This document shows, in pieces, positions 42,248 through 51,247 of a stretch of DNA of 64,000 nucleotides. Source of the DNA: Sphaerochaeta sp. Phil3. GTDB lineage: Bacteria; Spirochaetota; Spirochaetia; Sphaerochaetales; Sphaerochaetaceae. The notes beneath the pieces were generated by a model. That model saw nothing but the letters and a program-made list of their open reading frames with translations, searched no databases and was not told where the DNA came from. The stretch spans positions 1-64,000 of the forward strand of contig MSGT01000012.1 of NCBI GenBank assembly GCA_001940825.1, in the 5' to 3' direction. Both the position numbers and the translations under genes were made by a program. Positions within the stretch are counted from its first letter, which is position 1. Every line of letters begins with the position of its first letter.

Positions 42248-44059
42248 ATGCAGTACATCCTTGGAGCATACAGCCAACTACCCTTTGGATCTTCGTCGGA
42301 GGAGTACGAGGTTCTGCTGTCATCCCAGCTCAAGCCTTTGCTTACGACCGTGTACCAGAATCCAGGGTACAAGCTGCTGTTCCACCTGAGCGCAAGTGAG
42401 TATGAATACTATGAGGCCAACCATCCGGAGATAAACATGCTCATCTGCGACCTTTGCCGCAAAGGTCAAATGGAGATATTGTCGTCTGGATACTACGATG
42501 TCGTGCTTTCCCTGCTTCCTGCACACGAGCGCTCCGCCCATGTGGAGAAGACCACGACCTATATCAGAAAAAGGTTTACCAAAAAGCCAAAGGGCCTTTG
42601 GTGCTACAACCAAATCTTCACACCATCGCTCATCCCAATGATGAGCGTAAGCGGTTTGGACTACATCCTGATTTCCTCATACAACCAAATGGTCAACGGA
42701 CAGCTCATGAACAAGCCGTTCTACATGGACGAGATGGGGAAGACATCGCTTGTGATTCCGTTCGACGATAGGTTCTCAAGGGAGACGTATGATTTCTCAA
42801 GGGGCATTTCGTCATTGGACAAGTACTTGGCTGATATGGAGAAGCTTGCACTTGGGGTTTCAGGTCTCATAAACACGATAATGATAAACCTTGACCAGCT
42901 TGCACCTTTGGAGGGTTCCAATGCGGTGTTCCCCTTGCTGTACTCCAAACTTGGTGCAAACAGCACACTTCCATCCATTTTCCTTTCCCAGAACGAGGTC
43001 AAGCGTTCGTTCTACCTGCCAGCCGGCGTCTATGGAAGGGACATCTCAATGGGGAAGGCCCTTTCCATCAACCAGTACATACTTGAAAATCCAGTGCTTT
43101 CCAGAAACCTTGGAATACTGAACCTCCTCAGGGAGGCCATGAGGGAGTGCAAGAAGAACACCGACGAAAGGAAGAATATGGAAAAGCTCTTCCTCAAGGC
43201 CAGTGCCTGTGGTCTCTATATCCCTGAGCAGGGAATGAGCCCAGCCATAAGGAGGGTCTCTAACCGTTGCCTGTGCGAGATAGAATCCATACTTGCAAAG
43301 ACCCAAGGGTCAATGATCCCCCAGATGGCGTATCTGGACTTTGCAAAGCACGGCGAGTACATAGTGGCGGGGAAAACCAATGTGTGCTACTTGAACACGA
43401 AGGGTGCGGTCATAAGCAGACTCAATATGTCTACGGTCTCGTATGATATGGCAATGCACACCGGCGAGGGCCTTTTTGCAGACAGTTTCATAGACTGCAG
43501 CACCGGCAAGGAGACAAGCCTTTCGTCGAAGATCTACGAGGTTACGCCTTTGGACAAAAGAAGGGTGGATTTCTTTGCAAAGGCTCCGGCATTGGAACTT
43601 GGAAAGATACCGGTGAACATCACCAAGCGCTTCAAGTTCAGGCAATCCACCGTAATGGTGGAGGTCGAGATAGAGAACCTTGACAACTCAAGGCTGGATG
43701 GCTTCGAGTACTGCTGCACCCTGGACCTTGCCTTGCCAAAGGCCTACGATGTGAAGGATGGAGACGGAGCTGTCATAAGCGAAAGCCCTGTTGAGACGAA
43801 CATGTTGGCCATTGCGGACAGAACGGCTCCTTTCAGCATATCAATTGCATTGAGCGAGGCTTCGTTTGTGTCCAGCGAGAATTACGAACAAAAAGTCAGA
43901 ACCTGTCTTGGAGACAAGTCCGTTTACGAGTATACTCAACTAAAGATTCGAAGAAGGCTTTCGTTGGAGCCTCTTCAGGATACCCGTTTGACGATTGGTC
44001 TACGGATGGAAAAAAGAAAGGAGAAGAACAATGACACTTCAGAACAGAGCTCTACTTGA
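42248..44059 (+). CDS. GH57-like 4-alpha-glucanotransferase homologue, probably inactive
   Basis: The 603-residue protein aligns along its length with GH57 4-alpha-glucanotransferases/amylases. Examples are CRKGQMEILSSGYYDVVLSLLP for the family RGQLEI..GFYEP.L..IP, then PKGLWCYNQIFTPSLIPMMS, and a C-terminal beta-sandwich domain. Catalytic positions look lost. The N-terminal HxHQP motif reads AYSQLP, and the nucleophile block WLTERVWEP reads WCYNQIFTP, placing Asn or Gln where Glu is needed (about residues 121-122). A non-catalytic role in glycan sensing or binding is inference. The 3' end overlaps prfB by 29 nt. The ribosome site is AAAGGA. Confidence 0.75.
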   Translation: MQYILGAYSQLPFGSSSEEYEVLLSSQLKPLLTTVYQNPGYKLLFHLSASEYEYYEANHPEINMLICDLCRKGQMEILSSGYYDVVLSLLPAHERSAHVEKTTTYIRKRFTKKPKGLWCYNQIFTPSLIPMMSVSGLDYILISSYNQMVNGQLMNKPFYMDEMGKTSLVIPFDDRFSRETYDFSRGISSLDKYLADMEKLALGVSGLINTIMINLDQLAPLEGSNAVFPLLYSKLGANSTLPSIFLSQNEVKRSFYLPAGVYGRDISMGKALSINQYILENPVLSRNLGILNLLREAMRECKKNTDERKNMEKLFLKASACGLYIPEQGMSPAIRRVSNRCLCEIESILAKTQGSMIPQMAYLDFAKHGEYIVAGKTNVCYLNTKGAVISRLNMSTVSYDMAMHTGEGLFADSFIDCSTGKETSLSSKIYEVTPLDKRRVDFFAKAPALELGKIPVNITKRFKFRQSTVMVEVEIENLDNSRLDGFEYCCTLDLALPKAYDVKDGDGAVISESPVETNMLAIADRTAPFSISIALSEASFVSSENYEQKVRTCLGDKSVYEYTQLKIRRRLSLEPLQDTRLTIGLRMEKRKEKNNDTSEQSST

Positions 44060-45135
44060 GCAGCTTAACGAAGACTCCCAAGCAATCTGGAGGGGACTTT
44101 GACCCGGAAGGGTTGAAATCTAAACTCTCTGAACTTGAAAAGCAGACCCTCGAGCCAGATTTCTGGGGCGACAAGCAGAAGGCCGATTCTGTCTTTTCCC
44201 AAATAAACGCAATAAAGGATACGATAAATCCTTTTGAAAAACTGCTCTCTGACATAGCCGAGGTCTATGACCTCATAGAACTCTACGAGGAAGAGGACGA
44301 CGGCAACGAAGAGTACGCCGCAGAGGTGGATGCAAAGATCCTTGAAATAGAAGCTGAGTACAAGCCTCTCAAGCTCAAGACCCTCCTCAATGGAAAGTAC
44401 GACAAAGGGGACATGTTCCTGACGATCCATGCCGGAGCAGGTGGAACAGAAGCCTGCGATTGGACATCCATGCTCATGAGGATGTACCTTAGATGGTGTG
44501 AAAGACACAGGTTCAAGACTGAGATCCTTGACACCCTGGAGGACGAAGGCGGCTACAAGAGCGTGACCATACAGGTCACGGGTCCGTATGCTTTTGGCTA
44601 CCTCAAAGGTGAGGCCGGTGTCCACAGACTTGTCAGAATATCCCCATTCGACTCCAATGCAAGACGTCACACATCGTTCTCGTCTGTGTACGCCTCGCCG
44701 GTTGTGGACGACAACATAGATATAGAAATCAAACCTGAGGACATAAGGATAGACACCTACAGGGCAGGAGGCGCCGGAGGACAGCACGTCAACAAGACCG
44801 ATTCCGCTGTGCGCATAACCCACTATCCAACCGGAATCGTGGTCCAGTGCCAGAATGAGCGTTCTCAGATAATGAACAAGGACAAATGCTTCAAGATGCT
44901 CAAGAGCCGTTTGTACGACTACTACAGCGAAAAGCTTGCAGAGGAGCACAAGGCCGAGGCCATTGAGAAGAAGGACATATCCTGGGGTTCACAGATTCGT
45001 AGCTATGTGTTCCAGCCGTACACAATGGTCAAGGATGCAAGGACCGGTGAGCAGACCGGAAACATCCAGGCCGTCATGGACGGAGACATAGACAACTTCA
45101 TAGAAGCCTACCTGAGGTGGAATCAGGAGAAGTAG
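44031..45135 (+). CDS. prfB: Peptide chain release factor 2, with programmed +1 frameshift
   Basis: RF2 releases peptides at UGA and UAA. Translation starts at ATG 44031 behind AAGGAG and reads 23 codons to an in-frame TGA at 44100-44102. A +1 shift at CTT TGA C (44097-44103), stimulated by the internal Shine-Dalgarno GGAGGGG (44089-44095), continues the frame to 45135. This is the classic autoregulatory site: scarce RF2 favours the shift. The main body has the RF2 recognition tripeptide SPF in RISPFDSNARRH and the catalytic GGQ in AGGAGGQHVNKTDSAVR. The coding parts are 44031-44099 and 44101-45135, about 367 residues. Confidence 0.96.
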
Positions 45136-46410
45136 GTGAAGAGGCCCTTTGCGCTTTTGGTGTTCCTTGCCTTGTCTCTGTGCGCCCTTGCACAGGTTTG
45201 GGCAAAGGACTATAGCGTTATGATTGTTCCTCAGAACCAAGTGTTGTCTTCATATATGGAGGCCTTCTTCACATCCATTCCGTACGACGATGCAGTAGTG
45301 CAGGACTGGGCCAATGATGACAGGCTCTCACAGCTCAAGACCCTTGGAGAAGCCTTGGACAAGGCGTATTCGAGTGAAGACGGAAATGCTGTTGAGAAGG
45401 CTCGTTCAGCGTATGAGGAGGCCTTGGGGAAGGATCTTTCCAATGCAGCCAACGCAGTGGATGAAGAGCGTGGAGATTTCTCCGTGAAATATGTAGGCGT
45501 CCCAAATTCATTGGGTGCGGACTTTGACATTGCAAAGGCCGTATCTGAAAACGACAGCCTTTCGCTTCAGCTTGCGTGCAGCCTTTCAGGTGCGGACATG
45601 CTGGTGGTACCTGTAACGGACAGTCTTGGTGGGTTCTGGCATACGGCTGTGTATGTCTATAGAAAGGCCTATGACTCTGTAGAGCTTTGCTTTGAGATCG
45701 TATCCCAGGAGCAGGGGACTCTTCCTGCAAAAGCGGTACTTTCGTTGGCAAGGTTCTTCTTTGCCTATCCTGTGTCGCTTCTGAGCCTTGATGGGATACC
45801 CCAAGGTTCAAATGTAGTGGTGGATGGTGTCGTGGCCCCAATGGTGGATGGATACATGCTGGTTTCGTCAGGCGATCATACGTTCGAGGTTTCAAAGCAA
45901 GGGTATGGGACGCGTCGTTTCAGGACCCAAATCCCTGAAAACGAGGTCTGCACCATAGAAACGAGCCTGAGCGTTCCTGAATACAGTCCTGTGAGCGTGG
46001 ATTCCCATCCTGCATCCAGAGTCTACTATGATGGACAGCTTCTTGGAGACACACCTCTTGTCGTTGAAGGTTACACGCTGCCTCTTGTTCTTAGGTTCTC
46101 TGCAGACGGGTACTCGAACAAGACGATAAGCCTTGCAGACCCAGTTGGCAGCTTGTTCGTGGAGCTCAAGCCTCAGTGGATGGACGATACGGGCCTCTAC
46201 GAGAAGGCGAAGGACGACTTCTACGGCTCGTTTGCACGAAGCCTCCTGATATTTGGTCTTAGGATAGCTGCTGGTTCCTTTGGAGGTTCAGGTAGCCAAT
46301 GGTATGAGGCTGCTGGCATTGCCCTTGACGGGGCTTTGGTCCTATCCTTGACCGACCTGGCTGCAAAGCTTATAGAATACTATAGATGTTCTGAATACAT
46401 CTCACCTTGA
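45136..46410 (+). CDS. Secreted PEGA-domain protein
   Basis: This 424-residue protein starts at GTG directly after the prfB stop. It has a signal peptide (KRPFALLVFLALSLCALAQVWA), then an unrecognised 200-residue domain. Two PEGA repeats follow, about residues 212-280 (LDGIPQGSNVVVDGVV with DHTFEVSKQGYGTRRF) and 285-345 (SHPASRVYYDGQLLGDTPL with LRFSADGYSNKTISL). PEGA modules are small beta-sandwich repeats of envelope proteins, frequent in spirochaetes. A C-terminal hydrophobic segment may anchor it. The function is unknown. It probably lies in the prfB-ftsY transcript. Confidence 0.8.
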   Translation: MKRPFALLVFLALSLCALAQVWAKDYSVMIVPQNQVLSSYMEAFFTSIPYDDAVVQDWANDDRLSQLKTLGEALDKAYSSEDGNAVEKARSAYEEALGKDLSNAANAVDEERGDFSVKYVGVPNSLGADFDIAKAVSENDSLSLQLACSLSGADMLVVPVTDSLGGFWHTAVYVYRKAYDSVELCFEIVSQEQGTLPAKAVLSLARFFFAYPVSLLSLDGIPQGSNVVVDGVVAPMVDGYMLVSSGDHTFEVSKQGYGTRRFRTQIPENEVCTIETSLSVPEYSPVSVDSHPASRVYYDGQLLGDTPLVVEGYTLPLVLRFSADGYSNKTISLADPVGSLFVELKPQWMDDTGLYEKAKDDFYGSFARSLLIFGLRIAAGSFGGSGSQWYEAAGIALDGALVLSLTDLAAKLIEYYRCSEYISP

Positions 46411-46420
46411 AGGAGCATAT

Positions 46421-47275
46421 ATGTTCAAATTTGGATTGGGAGCAAAGCTCAAGGCACTCTTTGGATTCAAGAAGACGCTTGATTCTCAGTTCTTCGAGGA
46501 CCTTGAGGATCTTCTCATAGAAGGCGATTTTGGCGCAAAGAACGCCATGATGATAAGCGACGAGGTCAAGGAGCGCAAGCCCCAGACGCAGGAGGAGTTC
46601 CTTGGTATTGTAAAGGAGCTTCTTGGCGACAAGGTGAGCGGCACTGAACTTGTCCCAAAAAAGGGTAAGCTCAACGTCTATCTCATACTTGGAGTCAACG
46701 GAGTTGGAAAGACAACTTCCATTGCAAAGATGGCTTCGTACTATGGAAAGAAGGGCTACAAGGTCGTGATGGCGGCGGCCGATACGTTCAGGGCTGCTGC
46801 AATAGACCAGCTTGACCTCCATGCGCAAAGGACTGGAACAAGGATCGTAAGGCAGGAGAACGGAAGCGATCCTGGAGCTGTAGTCTATGATGCAATATCC
46901 AGCGCTTTGGCCAAAGGTGATGACCTTATCCTGTGCGATACCGCTGGAAGGATGCACAACAAGGAGAACCTTGTAAAGGAGCTCCAGAAGATAGACAAGA
47001 TAATCAGAAACCGCATAGAGCCCGACTGCTACAAGAAAATCCTCGTTGTGGATGCCACTACAGGGCAGAACTCCATAAGCCAGGCTCAGATCTTCAACGA
47101 TGCGGTTGGCCTTGATGCCCTCATCCTTACCAAGTACGACTCCGCCTCCAAGGCAGGTGCTCTGGTTCAGATAGGCATTCCAATCGCATTCGTAGGAACC
47201 GGTGAGCACTATGAGGACATCCATGTATTCGACAAGGACGAGTTCCTCACCGGTCTTGCTGGTCTTGACAAGTAG
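46421..47275 (+). CDS. ftsY: SRP receptor FtsY
   Basis: FtsY is the membrane-associated GTPase that receives Ffh-ribosome complexes. The 284 residues contain the NG domain only, with the P-loop GVNGVGKTTSIAKMASYY, AAADTFRAAAIDQL, DTAGRMHNKENL and TKYDSASKAG. The long acidic A domain of E. coli FtsY is missing, as in many short FtsY proteins; membrane contact would use the N-terminal amphipathic FKFGLGAKLKALFGFKK. GGAG lies upstream. It precedes a secreted-protein gene and a Lol-type exporter. Confidence 0.96.
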   Translation: MFKFGLGAKLKALFGFKKTLDSQFFEDLEDLLIEGDFGAKNAMMISDEVKERKPQTQEEFLGIVKELLGDKVSGTELVPKKGKLNVYLILGVNGVGKTTSIAKMASYYGKKGYKVVMAAADTFRAAAIDQLDLHAQRTGTRIVRQENGSDPGAVVYDAISSALAKGDDLILCDTAGRMHNKENLVKELQKIDKIIRNRIEPDCYKKILVVDATTGQNSISQAQIFNDAVGLDALILTKYDSASKAGALVQIGIPIAFVGTGEHYEDIHVFDKDEFLTGLAGLDK

Positions 47276-47279
47276 CTTG

Positions 47280-48050
47280 ATGAGACGTTCGTTCCTTGTT
47301 CTGGTTGCATTCGTAGCTATGGGTCTCTTCGTTCAGTCCATGGCCTTTGCCGTTGGCCCAAGGGATGTCGTTGTCAAGGAGTATCCTGGCGAGACCCTGA
47401 CACTTGAGTATGAGGATGGCTACCTCGTCAAGGAGACAAGTTCAAGGGATGGGGTTGAGACGACGACTTCCTACCAGTACATAGATGGAAGGCTTGTCAT
47501 GTGCACGACTGTGGACTCGTCGTCAGGTGTATCCCACACTGTGTTCTTTCTAAGAAGTCCGTATGGCAACGAACTTGTCGCGGTCAAGAGGGACGGTGTT
47601 CTTACATATACAGAAGATTCCTTTGTAATCCAAAACGGGCAAAGGATAGACACCTCTTCGTTTGCAGAGCTGCTTGCTGGGAACTATGATACCAACGAGA
47701 ATGGAGACATAGTCATCGTCGATGGGGACTACATATACGAGTATTCAGTCGAAGGTGCTCTACTCAGGAAAATCGGTCTTGGTTCGACTGTGGAATACCT
47801 GTATGAAGACGATGTCTTGGTGGGTGTACGTACGACTTTTGATGACGGGGGTTTTTCGTATGGCGTGTACGAGCAAGGCGTGCTTTCTTCGTTGGAGGAG
47901 TTCGATGCCAGTGGGGCCATCTCTTCAAGGACGGTCTACGGAAAGGAAGGTACTGGCAAGGTCAGGACGCTGTACGATTCTGGAAGACCTGTCGCCAATG
48001 TCTATTACAGAGAAGACAACAGAAGGGTCGATAGGATAGAATACCTTTGA
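47280..48050 (+). CDS. Secreted protein with YD/MORN-like repeats
   Basis: This 256-residue protein has a signal peptide (RRSFLVLVAFVAMGLFVQSMAFA). The mature part is made of short aromatic-acidic repeats of the type YEDGYLV, YEYSVEGALL and YLYEDDVLVG, resembling YwqK/YD-like antiparallel beta repeats. I chose ATG 47280, four bases past the ftsY stop. No cofactor or active site is visible. Its position between ftsY and lolC suggests an envelope role; this is inference. Confidence 0.65.
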   Translation: MRRSFLVLVAFVAMGLFVQSMAFAVGPRDVVVKEYPGETLTLEYEDGYLVKETSSRDGVETTTSYQYIDGRLVMCTTVDSSSGVSHTVFFLRSPYGNELVAVKRDGVLTYTEDSFVIQNGQRIDTSSFAELLAGNYDTNENGDIVIVDGDYIYEYSVEGALLRKIGLGSTVEYLYEDDVLVGVRTTFDDGGFSYGVYEQGVLSSLEEFDASGAISSRTVYGKEGTGKVRTLYDSGRPVANVYYREDNRRVDRIEYL

Positions 48051-48063
48051 TCAGAGGGTTTTG

Positions 48064-49278
48064 ATGTTCATTTTGAGGACGGCTTTGAAATATGCATTCT
48101 CCAAAGGCAAGGGGCAAAGGACCTCGAGCGTGGTCATTGTCCTTGGCATTGCCTTGGGCCTTGCGGCTCTTCTTGTCATTTCGTCCGTGATGAACGGCCT
48201 TCAGACTGCGCAGTTGGACCAGCTCAGGGCTTTGGAGTCGTTCGATGTCTCCGTTGAGCCTTCCAGTGGAAACAACGGCTTCTCCCTTGGTTTGGACGAT
48301 GTCTCTGGGATTCCGGGCATTGATTTTGCATTCGAATACATAGAGACGTATGCCCTTGTCGTTGACAAAACGAGTGGCAAGAGCACGAGTGCAAGGGTTA
48401 GGGCGTACAGCAACGACGCCTATTACAGCGAGCGCATGGCACAAAGCCTTCATTTCATTGCAGGCGAACCAGTTGGAATGGATGGGGTTGCAGTTTCATA
48501 TACCATGATGAACACCCTTTCGCTGCATAGCGGAGACGATGTGGAGGTGACGTTCCTAAAACCTGGAAGGACTGCAACGGTTGTACCTTATTCCACAAGA
48601 ATGGCTATTGGTGCGCTTTTTGGATCATCAATGACGGAGTTCAGTTCAAGTACGATCTTCGTTGACTATCAGTGGCTTCTTTCGCTTATGGGTGAATCCT
48701 CCGTCAGAATTGGGATATACACGCAGAATTCCGAGTCCGTGGCTTCTCGTATAGCAGAGCTTTATCCAGACTCAAAGGCCGTTACTTGGAAGGAGTACAA
48801 CAGGGCTTTGTATTCCGCTCTTATGCTTGAGAAGGCCCTCATGTACATTTTCCTTGCATTCATGTTCTTGATAATATGCGTGAACCTCAAGAACAGCACG
48901 AGGAGGCTTTTGAGAAATAGGCAGCAAGAGGGGGCCATGCTTAGGGCTCTAGGGTGTACCAGGGCGACCGTAAATTCAATTTTCGTGCTGCAGGGCGTCC
49001 TCGTGTGCCTCATAGGAGAGGTCATTGGGGTTTTGCTTGGAATCCTTGCCGTGAACAACCTCCAGGCTCTTTTGGATTTTGCAGATACCGTGGCAAGGTT
49101 CTTCACCGGCAGTGCAACAGTCCTTGGATTCCTGCAGTTCCAAGCAAACACATCTCCTTTGGAGATAATGCTTTCCTGTGGATTCGTATTCATACTTGCC
49201 GTTGTCTTCACCTATATGGGGTGCAGAAGGACATATAGACATGAAATCATGGAGGTGATATTCAATGCATCCTACTGA
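48064..49278 (+). CDS. Lol-type ABC transporter permease (LolC/LolE family)
   Basis: The 404-residue permease has one N-terminal transmembrane helix (ALKYAFSKGKGQRTSSVVIVLG, about 20-42), a large periplasmic MacB-PCD domain, and three C-terminal helices. This is the FtsX/LolCE topology used to extract lipoproteins from the inner membrane. It overlaps the ATPase gene by 14 nt. Together with 49265-50029 and 50026-51228 it forms a complete ABC exporter with two different permeases, as in LolCDE. The window contains at least one lipoprotein gene as a possible substrate. Confidence 0.85.
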   Translation: MFILRTALKYAFSKGKGQRTSSVVIVLGIALGLAALLVISSVMNGLQTAQLDQLRALESFDVSVEPSSGNNGFSLGLDDVSGIPGIDFAFEYIETYALVVDKTSGKSTSARVRAYSNDAYYSERMAQSLHFIAGEPVGMDGVAVSYTMMNTLSLHSGDDVEVTFLKPGRTATVVPYSTRMAIGALFGSSMTEFSSSTIFVDYQWLLSLMGESSVRIGIYTQNSESVASRIAELYPDSKAVTWKEYNRALYSALMLEKALMYIFLAFMFLIICVNLKNSTRRLLRNRQQEGAMLRALGCTRATVNSIFVLQGVLVCLIGEVIGVLLGILAVNNLQALLDFADTVARFFTGSATVLGFLQFQANTSPLEIMLSCGFVFILAVVFTYMGCRRTYRHEIMEVIFNASY

Positions 49279-50029
49279 TAGACAGATTGGAGACCATATC
49301 GATAGGCCGTTTGCCAAGCAGTTCGATAGGCCCATCCAACTTTTGGATATAACCAAGCGTTTCAAAGCCGCTCAGGACGGAGAAGGGGAGATAACCATCC
49401 TTGAGGATGTTGACCTTTGCATTGCGCGCGGTGAGTCCACGGCAATAATAGGAAAGAGCGGAAGCGGCAAGAGTACGCTCCTTCATATTGCAGGTGGTCT
49501 GGACAGTCCTACGTCAGGAAAGGTCCTTTGCAATGGTGTTGATTTTGCAACTCTTGATGATAAAAGGAGATCCTCTCTTAGAAACCTCCATATTGGCTTC
49601 ATTTTCCAAGCCAACCTCCTTCTTGAGGATTTCACGGCTCTGGAGAATGTGATGGCTCCTGCCATGATAGCGGGCAGAACCGCTAGGGATTGTAGGCCAA
49701 GGGCACTTTCGCTTTTGGAGCGACTTGGCCTTGGCGATAGGACACATCATCTTCCAAGCCAGCTTTCCGGTGGCGAGAAGCAGCGCATCGCAATATGCAG
49801 GGCGCTTATGAACGAGCCCGATGTCATAATGGCGGACGAACCTACCGGAGCCTTGGACGAAGAGAACGCACAGGAGGTGGAGCGCCTCCTTCTTGATCTT
49901 GTGAAAGAGGAGGGCAGGAGTCTTCTTCTTGTGACCCACAACAACGACTTTGCATACAGGTGCGACAATGTCTACCTTCTAAAGAACCATGCTCTGAGCC
50001 TTGAAAAAGGTCTTGGTTTGGATGTATGA
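49265..50029 (+). CDS. lolD: Lol-type ABC transporter ATP-binding protein
   Basis: This 254-residue ATPase has Walker A IIGKSGSGKSTLLHIAGGLD, Q-loop FIFQANLLLEDFTALENV, the signature LSGGEKQRIAICRALMN, Walker B VIMADEPTGALDEEN and the switch histidine LLLVTHNN. These match the MacB/LolD subfamily. An N-terminal 30-residue extension precedes the usual start (LDITKRFKAA); the ATG at 49265 overlaps the upstream permease gene. It energises the exporter formed with the two flanking permeases. Confidence 0.88.
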   Translation: MHPTDRQIGDHIDRPFAKQFDRPIQLLDITKRFKAAQDGEGEITILEDVDLCIARGESTAIIGKSGSGKSTLLHIAGGLDSPTSGKVLCNGVDFATLDDKRRSSLRNLHIGFIFQANLLLEDFTALENVMAPAMIAGRTARDCRPRALSLLERLGLGDRTHHLPSQLSGGEKQRIAICRALMNEPDVIMADEPTGALDEENAQEVERLLLDLVKEEGRSLLLVTHNNDFAYRCDNVYLLKNHALSLEKGLGLDV

Positions 50030-51228
50030 ACGGGAGTGCTGTTGTGAACCCATTTGTCAAGTTCTGGAGTGCAAAGAGGATATTCAAGAAAGGCAGACTC
50101 CTTGGTTGTCTTGTCCTCATAGCCTTTGTCATGGCCCCGCTGGTATGCGCCCTCATCTTTTCAGAGAGCATGATAGCTGGTATCACCAATAAGTACATAT
50201 ACCTTTCAGACGGTCATTTGCAGATCCAAGGTGTTGCCTACGATGGCTTGGTAACAGACGATGCAATGGTTCTTCATGCCGATTCCGTTGTGTCAGGCTA
50301 TGCTTTGGTCTATTCTTCAAGTTCTACGTCTTCGTTGCTGGTGAAGGGTGTATCAAGCGACTACTTCAACGAAAGCCGTCTCTCCCAGGTGTCGTTCGAG
50401 ACCACTGACCTTGAACCGTCCAATCTAAAGGGAATTGCCCTAAGCCGTGCCACGGCCTCCAAGCTTGGAGTTTCAATTGGAGACAGGGTTGCGCTCATGA
50501 TAGTCCCAGACGATGCTTCAAGGTCCCCTAGACCTGTCCTTGTTAGGGTCGAGGCCATATTCCATAGCGGCTATGACCAGCTCGATTCAATGCTCTCCTT
50601 TGTGGACAGGGAATATGCACGAACGCTTTTCACGTCATCTTCCTCCGCGAGTGTTGAAGTCCTTGTAGACGACACCTACATTGAGCGCCTTGATGATGTG
50701 ATAGCCGACCTTGTTTTAAAGAACGAAGGGCTGTCCTTGCGGGAAATCTCGACTTGGAACGAACACAACGTATCGGTCTACAACAATTTCGTGACAAGCA
50801 AGCAGATGATCCTCATAATACTTTTGATTGTGATCATCGTGGCTGCGTTCTATACATCGTCTGTAGCCCAGCAGATGATACAGGACGATATGAAGCCAAT
50901 TTCCATTGCAAAGCTCATAGGAATGGCAGACTCCCAAGTCAGGCTTTCCGCTTTCATAAGCGTAAGCTCCGTGACGGTCGCAGGCATAGTCCTTGGTATA
51001 GGATTGGGAATTGGGATTGGATACGGGCTTGGACCCGTTTTGAGTGCACTGTCGAACAAAGGCCTTCAAAGCCTTTCGTTCTACCTCTTGGATTTCGTTG
51101 TCGATATTCCGTGGAAGTCCGTTCTTCTCATATCCGTATGCCTTATGGTCCTTTCAACTGCATCGGTTTGGATTGCATTGGGAAAGACTCGTCGCATAAC
51201 ACCAATGCGCCTTTTCACCTCTTTGTAA
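50026..51228 (+). CDS. Lol-type ABC transporter permease (second subunit)
   Basis: This 400-residue permease has the same topology as the gene at 48064: an N-terminal helix (LGCLVLIAFVMAPLVCALIF), a periplasmic domain, and C-terminal helices including QMILIILLIVIIVAAFYTSSV and a Gly-rich helix (VLGIGLGIGIGYGLG). It ends with a helix and a positive tail. It overlaps the ATPase gene by 4 nt. Two unlike permeases and one ATPase fit a LolCDE-like lipoprotein-release system. Confidence 0.83.
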   Translation: MNGSAVVNPFVKFWSAKRIFKKGRLLGCLVLIAFVMAPLVCALIFSESMIAGITNKYIYLSDGHLQIQGVAYDGLVTDDAMVLHADSVVSGYALVYSSSSTSSLLVKGVSSDYFNESRLSQVSFETTDLEPSNLKGIALSRATASKLGVSIGDRVALMIVPDDASRSPRPVLVRVEAIFHSGYDQLDSMLSFVDREYARTLFTSSSSASVEVLVDDTYIERLDDVIADLVLKNEGLSLREISTWNEHNVSVYNNFVTSKQMILIILLIVIIVAAFYTSSVAQQMIQDDMKPISIAKLIGMADSQVRLSAFISVSSVTVAGIVLGIGLGIGIGYGLGPVLSALSNKGLQSLSFYLLDFVVDIPWKSVLLISVCLMVLSTASVWIALGKTRRITPMRLFTSL

Positions 51229-51247
51229 AACTGATAGTATTGTCACC

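Noticed and set aside
48201-49365. Minus-strand frames opposite the Lol-type genes
   Set aside because: All are shadows of the conserved transporter genes and lack start signals.
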